Source of the DNA: an uncultured Lachnospiraceae bacterium
GTDB taxonomy: Bacteria; Bacillota; Clostridia; Lachnospirales; Lachnospiraceae
Direction: 5' to 3'
DNA length: 64,000 nt
NCBI GenBank assembly: GCA_949878435.1
Contig: CATLAK010000001.1
Location: 62,001 to 126,000, forward strand
Positions 27,241 through 35,204 of this stretch are shown here, piece by piece; position 1 is the first letter of the stretch, and the number at the start of each line of letters is the position of its first letter. The notes beneath the pieces were generated by a model. It was not told the DNA's origin, made no database searches, and saw nothing but the letters and a program-made list of their open reading frames with translations. The position numbers and the translations under genes were made by a program.

Positions 27241-29661
27241 TTACTGCCGCAGTTCAATTCCTAATCCTTCGAGTCCATTTAAGATTTTCTTCATGGCTCC
27301 TGATACGTCGCCCTCTTCCAGCGTACGGTCTTTTGCACGGAAAGTGATAGAATATGCCACCGACTTAAAGCCTTCCTTAATCTGTTCCCCTTCATAAATA
27401 TCGAACAACTGATACGACTCTAAAATCTTGCCTCCCCTTTGCTCGATCATGGCTTCAATCTGTCCGGCAAGAATATTCTTAGGCACCACCATGCTGATAT
27501 CTCTCGATACTGCCGGGTACTTGGCAATTCCTTCATATTTCCTGTCAAAGGTGGTCTTATTCACGATCAGAGGCATATCCAGCACAGCCACATAGACCTT
27601 AGCTGCAATGTCATAATTTTTGCACACGACAGGATGCACTTCCCCCAGATAGCCTACCGTCTCGCCATCATAGACAATATCCGCCTGACGTCCGGGATGC
27701 AGGAACGGTTTCCCCGAATTAGGATCATAAACGGTTTTCTTTTTCATGCCCACCGCATCAAAGAACTCCTCGATTACTCCCTTCATGGTATAGAAATCAC
27801 CCTCTCCATACATGCCCAGCGTAAACTGCATCCTCTCGTCCGGGCGCTCTGTCAGCGGAAACTGGTGCGGCAGATAAATATTTCCCAATTCATACAGCCT
27901 TACATCTTTATTTCTTCTATTATAATTGGATGCAAGCGAAGTCATCATTCCATTTAAAGAAATCGTTCTCATAATGGAAAAGTCTTCTCCCAGCGGATTG
28001 GCAATCACGATGGTCTTTCTAAGCGGCGAATCCGCCGGCAGAAGGAGCTTGTCGAATACCTTGGGACTTTCAAAGGAATAATTCATTCCCTGTGAAAATC
28101 CGCAATATTCCGCAATATCCCTTGCCTTCTGTTCGATACGCAATTTATAAGAGATTTTTCCCGCTGTCGCCTCACCCGTAGGAAGGGTAGTCGGAATCTT
28201 ATCATAGCCAAAGAATCTTGCCACTTCCTCCGCAATGTCGGCACGGCATTCCAGATCCTGTCTGTAGGTAGGCGCTATAAGTTCATTTGTGCTCTCATCA
28301 TACGCAATCTCCAGCATCTTGAAGATATCCAGCATATCTTCCCTTGAAACCTCTGTCCCCAGCAGATCGTTTATCTTCTGGGGCTCAAATTTGATTCTTG
28401 CTTTATCCTTCATCGGCTGGCATACATCCACCATACCGCCTACCACTTCCCCACAGCCTAATTCCTGAATCAACTGGCAGGCGCGGTTGATGGCTTCCTG
28501 TGCATTGTGGGGGTCAAGACCCTTTTCAAATTTACCGGAAGCATCCGTGCGCAGCCCCAGTCTCTTGGCGGACTTGCGGATATTGGGACCGTTAAAGGTT
28601 GCCGCCTCGAAGAGAACCGTCTTCACCTCATCTGTGATCTTGCTGTTCTCCCCGCCCATGATGCCTGCAATACCGATTTCCTTCTCTGCATCACAGATCA
28701 TCAGCATATCTTTATCCAGTTTTCTGACCTGCTCGTCTAAGGTCTGGAACTCATCCCCGTCCTTCGCCCGGCGAACGATGATCTTATGTCCTGCCACCGT
28801 ATCTAAGTCAAACGCATGCATGGGCTGACCGTATTCTTCCATTACATAATTGGTAATATCCACCAGATTGTTGATGGGGCGGATGCCGCTGGCGCGGAGC
28901 CTTCTCTGCATCCATTCAGGTGAAGGTGCAATCTTGATATTAGTGCAGACCCTTGCACAGTATCTGGAACACAAGTCGGGATCTTTAACCTCCACGGAGA
29001 CATAATCATTTACATCTTCCCCATTTTCTTTCACTTCTATTACAGGCGGCACAAAGGGCTTACGGAAGGTTGCCGCCGCTTCCCTTGCAATTCCAAGCAC
29101 GCTGTAGCAATCCACTCTGTTAGATGTGATTTCATATTCAAAAACGGTATCTCTCATACCCAGCACTTCCACCGCATCTGCTCCCACCGGTGCATCTTCC
29201 GGAAAAATATAGATGCCAAGTTCCGGCGCCTCAGGGTACATATTGCGGTCAGAACCAAGTTCTTCGATGGAACACATCATTCCATTTGATTCAATTCCTC
29301 TTAGTTTGCCTGCCTTAATCTTGATTCCATCCTCCGGAAGAGGTCCGCCGTCATGACCGCCTGCCACCTTGCCGCCGTCTAAAACCACAGGAATCTTATC
29401 TCCCTCTTTCACATTAGGCGCGCCTGTCACAATCTGAATCACTTCGTTTCCAATGTTCACCTGACAAATAATCAGTTTATCCGCATCGGGATGCTTCTCA
29501 ATCTTTTCAATCTGCCCAACTACAATCTTCTCCAGATTTTTGTCCAACCGTGCAAAATTTTCTACCTTCGTTCCAGTCAAAGTCATTGCATCGCAGTATT
29601 CCTGGTCGGTGCATTCCAATTCCGGTACATATGCTTTTATCCATGATAACGCTGTATTCAT
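27241..29661 (-). CDS. pheT: Phenylalanyl-tRNA synthetase beta subunit
   Basis: 806 residues. N-terminal tRNA-binding (EMAP-like) domain with VVGQIEKIEKHPDADKL, B3/B4 domain with NRVDCYSVLGIAREAAA, B5 domain, core catalytic-like domain and the C-terminal anticodon-binding domain starting at KYPAVSRDISMVV. Length and order match bacterial PheT. The GGAAGGAAA site precedes the ATG. It forms a heterotetramer with PheS, whose gene is 31 bp upstream. Confidence 0.97.
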   Translation of the reverse strand: MNTALSWIKAYVPELECTDQEYCDAMTLTGTKVENFARLDKNLEKIVVGQIEKIEKHPDADKLIICQVNIGNEVIQIVTGAPNVKEGDKIPVVLDGGKVAGGHDGGPLPEDGIKIKAGKLRGIESNGMMCSIEELGSDRNMYPEAPELGIYIFPEDAPVGADAVEVLGMRDTVFEYEITSNRVDCYSVLGIAREAAATFRKPFVPPVIEVKENGEDVNDYVSVEVKDPDLCSRYCARVCTNIKIAPSPEWMQRRLRASGIRPINNLVDITNYVMEEYGQPMHAFDLDTVAGHKIIVRRAKDGDEFQTLDEQVRKLDKDMLMICDAEKEIGIAGIMGGENSKITDEVKTVLFEAATFNGPNIRKSAKRLGLRTDASGKFEKGLDPHNAQEAINRACQLIQELGCGEVVGGMVDVCQPMKDKARIKFEPQKINDLLGTEVSREDMLDIFKMLEIAYDESTNELIAPTYRQDLECRADIAEEVARFFGYDKIPTTLPTGEATAGKISYKLRIEQKARDIAEYCGFSQGMNYSFESPKVFDKLLLPADSPLRKTIVIANPLGEDFSIMRTISLNGMMTSLASNYNRRNKDVRLYELGNIYLPHQFPLTERPDERMQFTLGMYGEGDFYTMKGVIEEFFDAVGMKKKTVYDPNSGKPFLHPGRQADIVYDGETVGYLGEVHPVVCKNYDIAAKVYVAVLDMPLIVNKTTFDRKYEGIAKYPAVSRDISMVVPKNILAGQIEAMIEQRGGKILESYQLFDIYEGEQIKEGFKSVAYSITFRAKDRTLEEGDVSGAMKKILNGLEGLGIELRQ

Positions 29662-29692
29662 TTCCTTTCCTTCCTTTCCTTCCTTGTGCCTG

Positions 29693-30712
29693 TTAGAATT
29701 GCTTTAAGAATCGGATATCATTTTCATAAAGCAGCCGCATATCATCAATTTCATACTTAAGCAGCGCGATTCTCTCAAGCCCCACGCCAAATGCAAATCC
29801 TGAATACTCCTCGGGATTGATTCCACTCATAGTGAGCACGTTGGGATGTACCATGCCGCAGCCTAAAATTTCAATCCAGCCGGAACCTTTACAGAACCGA
29901 CAGCCCTTGCCGCCGCACTTGAAACAGGAAACATCCATCTCTGCGCTGGGCTCTGTAAAATTGAAATGATGGGGACGGAATTTGACTTTGGTGTCCTCCC
30001 CGAACAACTCTCTGGCGAACTCCGCCAGCGTTCCTTTTAAATCTGCAAATGTAATATGCTTATCGATTACCAGCCCTTCAATCTGATGGAAGGAAGGGGA
30101 ATGGGTAGCATCCACTTCATCTGAACGGAACACCCTTCCGGGGGCAATCATGCGGATTGGAAGTTTTCCCTTTTCCATCTCATGAACCTGGGTGTTAGAG
30201 GTCTGTGTCCTTAACAGGAAATCCCCATTGATGTAGAAAGTATCCTGTTCATCCTTGGCAGGATGATCTTCCGGAATATTAAGCGCCTCAAAATTGTAAT
30301 AATCGGTGTCCACCTCCGGTCCTTCCACCACCTCATATCCCATACCTACAAAGATTCGTTCCACCTCTTCTAAGGCAATGGTGTTAGGATGACGGTGCCC
30401 CACATGATTCTTTTTGGCAGGAAGGGTCACGTCGATGGTCTCGCTTTTCATTCTTGCCTCCAGAACCACATTTTCCATTCTGACCTTAGCTTCCTCTAAG
30501 ACGCGCTCGATCTCCTGTCTTGTGTCATTGACCATCTGCCCCACCTTTGGCCTGTCCTCGGCGGCAACATCTTTCATACCTTTTAAGACCGCGGTGAGCT
30601 CTCCTTTCTTGCCCAGATAATTTACCCTGATTTCATTCAGCTTATCCAGTGCATCACTGCTTTCAATCTGCTTTAAAGCCTCTGCTTTAATCTGCTCTAA
30701 TTTTTCTTTCAT
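29693..30712 (-). CDS. pheS: Phenylalanyl-tRNA synthetase alpha subunit
   Basis: 339 residues, the usual size. N-terminal coiled coil (about 1-90), then the class II catalytic core with HPNTIALEEVERIF, LLRTQTSNTQVHEME, FRSDEVDATHSPSFHQIEG and the motif 3 region GFAFGVGLERIALLKY. The ATG at 30712 is preferred to the GTG one codon upstream; AAAGGAT lies 9-12 bp away. Expression is controlled by the T-box leader directly upstream (30762-31026), which responds to uncharged tRNA-Phe. Confidence 0.97.
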   Translation of the reverse strand: MKEKLEQIKAEALKQIESSDALDKLNEIRVNYLGKKGELTAVLKGMKDVAAEDRPKVGQMVNDTRQEIERVLEEAKVRMENVVLEARMKSETIDVTLPAKKNHVGHRHPNTIALEEVERIFVGMGYEVVEGPEVDTDYYNFEALNIPEDHPAKDEQDTFYINGDFLLRTQTSNTQVHEMEKGKLPIRMIAPGRVFRSDEVDATHSPSFHQIEGLVIDKHITFADLKGTLAEFARELFGEDTKVKFRPHHFNFTEPSAEMDVSCFKCGGKGCRFCKGSGWIEILGCGMVHPNVLTMSGINPEEYSGFAFGVGLERIALLKYEIDDMRLLYENDIRFLKQF

Positions 30713-30761
30713 CACGCTTATCCTTTCTTATTTTTTATGCGTCCGTCTGGTCTTTCCTATG

Positions 30762-31026
30762 AAATAAAAAATCCCCTGCTTCAAAATGCAAGGGACGAAA
30801 TTTCCGCGGTACCACCCAAGTTCCTGTCCTAGAGACAGACGCTTCATTCACTTAACGCGTGTTACTCGTTCAGACTTACTTACGATTCCTGTGTTAGGTC
30901 TGAAAACTCCGGTGGGAAATTCGCAAAAGCCAGCCAGCGCATCAGCCGGTTGACACCACAAGTTCTGAACTTAAGGAAGCTTTCAGCCGGTGGCTTCCTC
31001 TCTCTGACAGGAGATACTTGCGCTAC
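30762..31026 (-). promoter_or_regulatory. T-box riboswitch leader of the pheST operon
   Basis: The conserved T-box core GGGTGGTACCGCGG is at 30804-30817 on the minus strand. It is followed by an intrinsic terminator, CCCTTGC pairing with GCAGGGG (30773-30794) and a T-rich run at 30762-30772. Upstream lies a Stem I-like region that starts with AGAGAG and contains GCTGAAAGC. A UUC (Phe) codon at 30916-30918 just before ACC is the candidate specifier. Uncharged tRNA-Phe would pair with the specifier and T-box and let transcription through. Confidence 0.93.
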
Positions 31027-31056
31027 TTTACACCTTCACAGCCATTTCTTGTTCAA
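31027..31056 (-). promoter_or_regulatory. Candidate promoter for the T-box leader
   Basis: TTGAAC (31051-31056) and TGTAAA (31027-31032), 18 bp apart on the minus strand, directly ahead of the leader. Confidence 0.45.
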
Positions 31057-31068
31057 CTGCTTATCATT

Positions 31069-31926
31069 TTAGCCAATCTTTTCCTTCCTGTCAATACGCT
31101 TTTTTCCAACAAAAAATTGAAATGCAGGCTTAAAATAACGATTGATGTATGCCCCTGCCAAAATAATATACATCGCCGCATACATCCAGAGCATCAATAT
31201 GATGATGGTCGTTAGGTTGCCATAGGTATTAAACCCATCAAAATCATCAATATAAATGGAAAATGCCCATGTCATCACACTCCATGCCACAGCAGCAAAG
31301 GCGGCACCGGGAAGCTGCATTTTAAACCCAAGGCGGGTACCCGGCACGTAAGCATACATGGAAGCGATTACAATGGTGAACACAGCCCATATAATCGGCG
31401 TCCTGAAATGCATCAGCAGATCGAACAGATAGGAGGTCTGGGGGATGAACCCTTCAATCAGCCTGATAATTGAATTTCCGAATACCATGACCAGCAGCGC
31501 CAGGAGCACCGCTGCCAGCATCAGCACCGTGTACAGGCATGCCACCAGGCGCAGCACGATATAATTCCTGTCTTCCTCCACATTATTGACTGCATTTAAT
31601 CCACGCATCAATGCCAGAACCCCTTTTCCTGCCGTCCAAAGGGTGATAATGGCACTGGCAGATACAAGCCCGATAGACTTGTCATAAACATCCCTGATAA
31701 TGGTGATCAGCAAAGAATTCATGGCATCCGGGGAAATCTCCCTGGCAGCGCTCATCAGATTTGCCTCCGTAAGCGGCGTATAAGGTATAATGGCGCAGAG
31801 CAGCATCAGTGCTGGAATCAGCGACAAAAACAGGAAAAATGCCGTGCTGGCAGCAAATGCGCTGATGTTCTTCCTGCTCATATGCTTACTGAAATCATAT
31901 CCAATCAGTACCAATCTTTTTAACAT
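31069..31926 (-). CDS. YihY/BrkB-family membrane protein
   Basis: 285 residues with about six membrane segments. Family marks include the N-terminal AFAASTAFFLFLSLIPALMLLCAI stretch, TAGKGVLALMRGLNAVNNVEE and the late GAAFAAVAWSVMTWAFSIYI with NLTTIIILMLWMY. The family was once called ribonuclease BN by error; it is now regarded as an uncharacterised inner-membrane protein or transporter. AGAGGATC precedes the ATG. It lies 22 bp after the SpoIID-like gene in the same direction and is probably co-transcribed with it. Confidence 0.9.
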   Translation of the reverse strand: MLKRLVLIGYDFSKHMSRKNISAFAASTAFFLFLSLIPALMLLCAIIPYTPLTEANLMSAAREISPDAMNSLLITIIRDVYDKSIGLVSASAIITLWTAGKGVLALMRGLNAVNNVEEDRNYIVLRLVACLYTVLMLAAVLLALLVMVFGNSIIRLIEGFIPQTSYLFDLLMHFRTPIIWAVFTIVIASMYAYVPGTRLGFKMQLPGAAFAAVAWSVMTWAFSIYIDDFDGFNTYGNLTTIIILMLWMYAAMYIILAGAYINRYFKPAFQFFVGKKRIDRKEKIG

Positions 31927-31948
31927 ACATGATCCTCTAATCCATCAT

Positions 31949-34318
31949 TTAATAAATCTTCTCAATCCGGCAGTCTTTATAGAAGAAGGAAAGAATGCTC
32001 TCGCAATCCATGTCCGCCATTCCCATGGCTCTCGCCCCGTTCTGGGACATTCCCACGCCATGACCATATCCACCGCCGATAATAGTATATCCTACCACAT
32101 CTTTTCCCGATTTTACAACATCAATTATCAGATAAGCGCTGGGAAGCAGTGAAAATCCCTCCGACAAAGAGCCGTCCTGCCTGATCACTGCCCCTTTTTG
32201 ATTCAAAATATATCTTATATTATATTCTGAAATTACTTTATAGACGCCCTTATCCGTCTCTATCAGGAGTTCTTCCATAACGCCTCCCTCTTTCCTTTTT
32301 ACACACCTGATATCATAAACCTTCTTAAACTCCTTAGGCTCCTTGGATTCAAACAAATCTGCATCTTCCTCCGGGCTGCCTTCCCCAGTGTAAGTCAGAA
32401 TTTTCGTCTTTCCTGCATGGAACCGCTCTTCCAATCTTTTAAAAAGCAGTTCTTCGTCAAGATCCTCCACCTGATAAGTCCACCGAAACCATGCCTCCTC
32501 CTTTTCATACGCGCTTTCATCTATCTGCGAAATATATGTTCTGAAATTGTCTTCCTGTAAGAGATCGCCTGGCAAGATTGGTTCCTCCCCCTTTCTTGCA
32601 ATATGCTCTGATTTCAGATACGGCATCCCCTCCTTCTGGTCCTCATTCCACACGCCGGCATCCGCGCCAAAGCCGCAGGAAGTTGAATAATAATAGGTAC
32701 TGACCGGCTCATCTTCATACAGGAGAAGCATTCCTGTCGTCTCCTTCACTGCTTTGGTAGAATTGACATTTTCAGCGATATTGTTATACACCTGGTATCC
32801 CACGCTGTCATCCACATGTGCCCCCAGCTTTTCATAGCCGGGACTCATCAAATACCGATACCCGTAAGTCCTTGCACAGATTGCCTGCGCCTTGAGCGAC
32901 TCTGCCGGATAAGCCGCCGGCATTTCGCTTGGCACCACCGAATAAAGATATTCTTCCAGCAGTACCTCGTTGATCAGCACAAGCCCCGCATCCGTCCGCA
33001 GAATTTCCATCTTTCCGCGATAAGCCGGCGTCCCCTGGCTGCGCTTTATGGAAAGCACCTGAATCCTGCCTGTGTTGACCGAAGGAACAAGCTCTATCCT
33101 GCCCCCTTCAAGATACCGGCTTCCCGGTTCAATGACAAGCTCCTGCCCTGCCTCAATCTCCTCCTGCTTCCTGTCATTATAATCCCCGTAAAAGACCGTC
33201 ATATCATCCTGGCAGCAAAAAACAAACCGGTCATGATAAAGACTTTCAAACCCATCACTTTTTATGGCAACCCTTATGGTTTCCATCTTATCCTTTTTGG
33301 TGATGAGAAAGGCACAGATTTTTCCATCCTCCAGGACAAAATCCGCAAAATCATATCCAATGGACAGTTCTGACCGCTCTGCCCCTCGAAGGGACTCATA
33401 AAGCATAAATCCCACACAATTTTCCTTAATGGGAATTTTTCCATGCCCCTCTATCTCAATCTGCTCTTCATCCATTCCCAAAAGCTTTCCGCCGATTCTC
33501 TCATCTTTGACAGCGATTCCGATAATCTCACCATTTCTATAAGTAAGATCCGCCACCTGCTCTCTGGTCTTAAGCGGCTCCTCCATCGTCTCCGGCGTTC
33601 TTGCCACAATCTCATATTCATCATAAAAGAAACGGATCTGTTCTCCCTCTGCCTCCATGATCCAGATATTGTCGATTTTTTCTTTCTCTGCTTCCACCTC
33701 CAGCAGCGTAAGCAGGGTGTCCCCGCTTACATACGCTCTCACGCCGGTAAATTTTTGCCCTGAAAATTTGGACGATGCAAAGGGATGCACCTTTCCCTCC
33801 TTATCCAGAAGACAGTCCTCACCTATTTGATTTTCTCCCACGATATCACTGCTTCCGCATAGAATTACAATATGCTCTTCCTTGATGGTTTCCTCAAGCC
33901 CATAATACTTGATTATTTTTTTATAGCTATCATACCAATCCTTTTTTAAAACAAAAAAATCTTCCTTATATTTATCTTTATATGTAATACTCTTTCTCAG
34001 CCTGTCACTTTCTTCAGACTGCCCTTCCCTGCCGATTATGCAATCTATAAGTTCCATGTACCCCTCATATTGCATATACGCCTCCTCTTCCCCCAAATAC
34101 TTTTCGATTAATTCCGCCAGCACATCCACATCAATCTTTCCTCCGCTGTTTTTCTGCAATTCCATGAGCAATATTTTTATGTCTTCCGCCTCCGCCAAAT
34201 CTCCTTCCGGCTGGGAAAGCTGATATACCTTTTCGTCCTGATACACCAACCATATAAACAGAAGTGTCAACACCGCCACCGCAATTATCTTAATCAACAT
34301 TCTTTCATTTTTTTTCAT
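31949..34318 (-). CDS. SpoIID/LytB-domain membrane-anchored protein
   Basis: 789 residues. One N-terminal membrane anchor (MLIKIIAVAVLTLLFIWLVY, about 7-26), a roughly 400-residue unique extracytoplasmic region, then a SpoIID domain with LLEEYLYSVVPSEMPAAYPAE, LKAQAICARTYGYRYL, TTGMLLLYEDEPVSTYYYS and the C-terminal GGGYGHGVGMSQNGARAMG. SpoIID-type proteins are lytic transglycosylases that act on septal peptidoglycan; many SpoIID-like proteins are not sporulation-specific. It is much longer than B. subtilis SpoIID (about 340 residues), because of the N-terminal region. The start at 34318 has GGAG nine bases upstream. The gene begins only 20 bp after the 6S-like RNA terminator. Confidence 0.9.
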   Translation of the reverse strand: MKKNERMLIKIIAVAVLTLLFIWLVYQDEKVYQLSQPEGDLAEAEDIKILLMELQKNSGGKIDVDVLAELIEKYLGEEEAYMQYEGYMELIDCIIGREGQSEESDRLRKSITYKDKYKEDFFVLKKDWYDSYKKIIKYYGLEETIKEEHIVILCGSSDIVGENQIGEDCLLDKEGKVHPFASSKFSGQKFTGVRAYVSGDTLLTLLEVEAEKEKIDNIWIMEAEGEQIRFFYDEYEIVARTPETMEEPLKTREQVADLTYRNGEIIGIAVKDERIGGKLLGMDEEQIEIEGHGKIPIKENCVGFMLYESLRGAERSELSIGYDFADFVLEDGKICAFLITKKDKMETIRVAIKSDGFESLYHDRFVFCCQDDMTVFYGDYNDRKQEEIEAGQELVIEPGSRYLEGGRIELVPSVNTGRIQVLSIKRSQGTPAYRGKMEILRTDAGLVLINEVLLEEYLYSVVPSEMPAAYPAESLKAQAICARTYGYRYLMSPGYEKLGAHVDDSVGYQVYNNIAENVNSTKAVKETTGMLLLYEDEPVSTYYYSTSCGFGADAGVWNEDQKEGMPYLKSEHIARKGEEPILPGDLLQEDNFRTYISQIDESAYEKEEAWFRWTYQVEDLDEELLFKRLEERFHAGKTKILTYTGEGSPEEDADLFESKEPKEFKKVYDIRCVKRKEGGVMEELLIETDKGVYKVISEYNIRYILNQKGAVIRQDGSLSEGFSLLPSAYLIIDVVKSGKDVVGYTIIGGGYGHGVGMSQNGARAMGMADMDCESILSFFYKDCRIEKIY

Positions 34319-34334
34319 AACCGCTACTCCATTT

Positions 34335-34567
34335 GACAAAGAAAAAGCAGCCACTTAAGGCTGCTTTTTCTTTTGTTTTACCCAAAATGCCGGTTCCTGC
34401 CTTTTGACTCCTAGCCGAGCTAGGTGGGTCACCGCAACCTGCACATTTGCCTTCCCTTCCAATCCTCAAAATGAGTGAGGGCTTGACAGCCGCCAGATGA
34501 TGTAGGAATCCCGTTTAAAGTATCTGTAGGTTCAAAACTAACAGGAGTTGTCGTACATTTCAGGTTA
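34335..34567 (-). ncRNA. ssrS: Probable 6S RNA
   Basis: A non-coding transcript unit with its own consensus promoter (34573-34601) and a strong terminator (34341-34370). Read on the minus strand it folds as a rod: GACAACTCC near the 5' end can pair with GGAGTC near the 3' end, and a central hairpin forms around CCTCACTC/GAGGATTGG. Blocks such as GATTCCTACATC, TTTTGAACCTACAG and GTTGCGGTGACCCACCT resemble those I associate with clostridial 6S RNA, which binds sigma-A RNA polymerase. I could not run Rfam, so the family call is tentative; that an independent structured RNA is made here is better supported. Confidence 0.65.
34341..34372 (-). terminator. Terminator of the 6S-like RNA
   Basis: A perfect 12-bp stem, GAAAAAGCAGCC (34341-34352) with GGCTGCTTTTTC (34359-34370), and a 6-nt loop, giving a T-run in the 3' arm. 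Confidence 0.9.
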
Positions 34568-34572
34568 TTTTT

Positions 34573-34601
34573 ATTATATCCAATAGTCGGTCAAAATACA
34601 A
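34573..34601 (-). promoter_or_regulatory. Promoter of the 6S-like RNA
   Basis: TTGTAT (34596-34601), a 17-bp spacer and a perfect TATAAT (34573-34578) on the minus strand, placing the start near 34566. Confidence 0.75.
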
Positions 34602-34665
34602 CTGGTATTTTTACAATTGATAGGGTAAACTTACCAGCTATAAAAGCAACTAATATCATCCACAA

Positions 34666-34703
34666 GAAAATGGCAAGCACATAATTTATGCCTTGCCATT
34701 TTC
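34666..34703 (-). terminator. Terminator after the SH3-domain gene
   Basis: A perfect 12-bp stem, GAAAATGGCAAG (34666-34677) with CTTGCCATTTTC (34692-34703), and a 14-nt loop. The 3' arm on the minus strand ends in TTTTC. It lies 55 bp beyond the SH3 protein stop. Confidence 0.75.
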
Positions 34704-34758
34704 CATTAAGTTGGTCTAAACTACTATATTCATTTCGTATATTTGTGATATTTATCTT

Positions 34759-35160
34759 TTATACATTGCCTATATAGCTACTATGGACATATCCTGTAAT
34801 TTCATTTCCATCCCATACGTTTGTACCTGATGCCAATTCCCATGGTGCAATACCGCCAGGTTGCTGAAAGCTAATATCGACATATGAACCATTTGCAAAC
34901 TGTCCAATAACCTTTCCATTAAGACTTGGCTCAGCTCTCACATTGAGATTTCCTCCATCAGTTACTACTTTGTATACATATCTGGGCTGAACCGTTTTTG
35001 CCGTATCTGCAAAAACACCTACCAATTCAAGCCTTCCACCTTCAACTTCTATCTCTTCCGGAATTGTTGTTTGCTGATGATATGCATCAGCTGCCATACA
35101 AGGTACACCAAATAACATACTCAAAACCATTACTAAACATATAAATTTTACTCTATTCAT
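34759..35160 (-). CDS. Secreted SH3-domain protein
   Basis: 133 residues. Signal peptide at residues 1-24 (FICLVMVLSMLFGVPCMA, cleaved after AADA or nearby). A linker is followed by a bacterial SH3 domain (about 64-133) with the signature GGNLNVRAEPSLNGKVIGQF and the closing GYVHSSYIG. Bacterial SH3 domains often bind peptidoglycan cross-bridges. It is 44 bp after the M56 sensor gene and in the same direction, so it is probably the output or accessory gene of that BlaI-regulated module. The region is visibly AT-richer than most of the window. Confidence 0.82.
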   Translation of the reverse strand: MNRVKFICLVMVLSMLFGVPCMAADAYHQQTTIPEEIEVEGGRLELVGVFADTAKTVQPRYVYKVVTDGGNLNVRAEPSLNGKVIGQFANGSYVDISFQQPGGIAPWELASGTNVWDGNEITGYVHSSYIGNV

Positions 35161-35204
35161 AAAATACCATCTTTCTAAAATTGCAAGTTGACATCACAAA
35201 TATA

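Noticed and set aside
31069-31926. Ribonuclease BN annotation for the YihY-family gene
   Set aside because: That name was a historical misassignment; the protein is an integral membrane protein with no nuclease motif.
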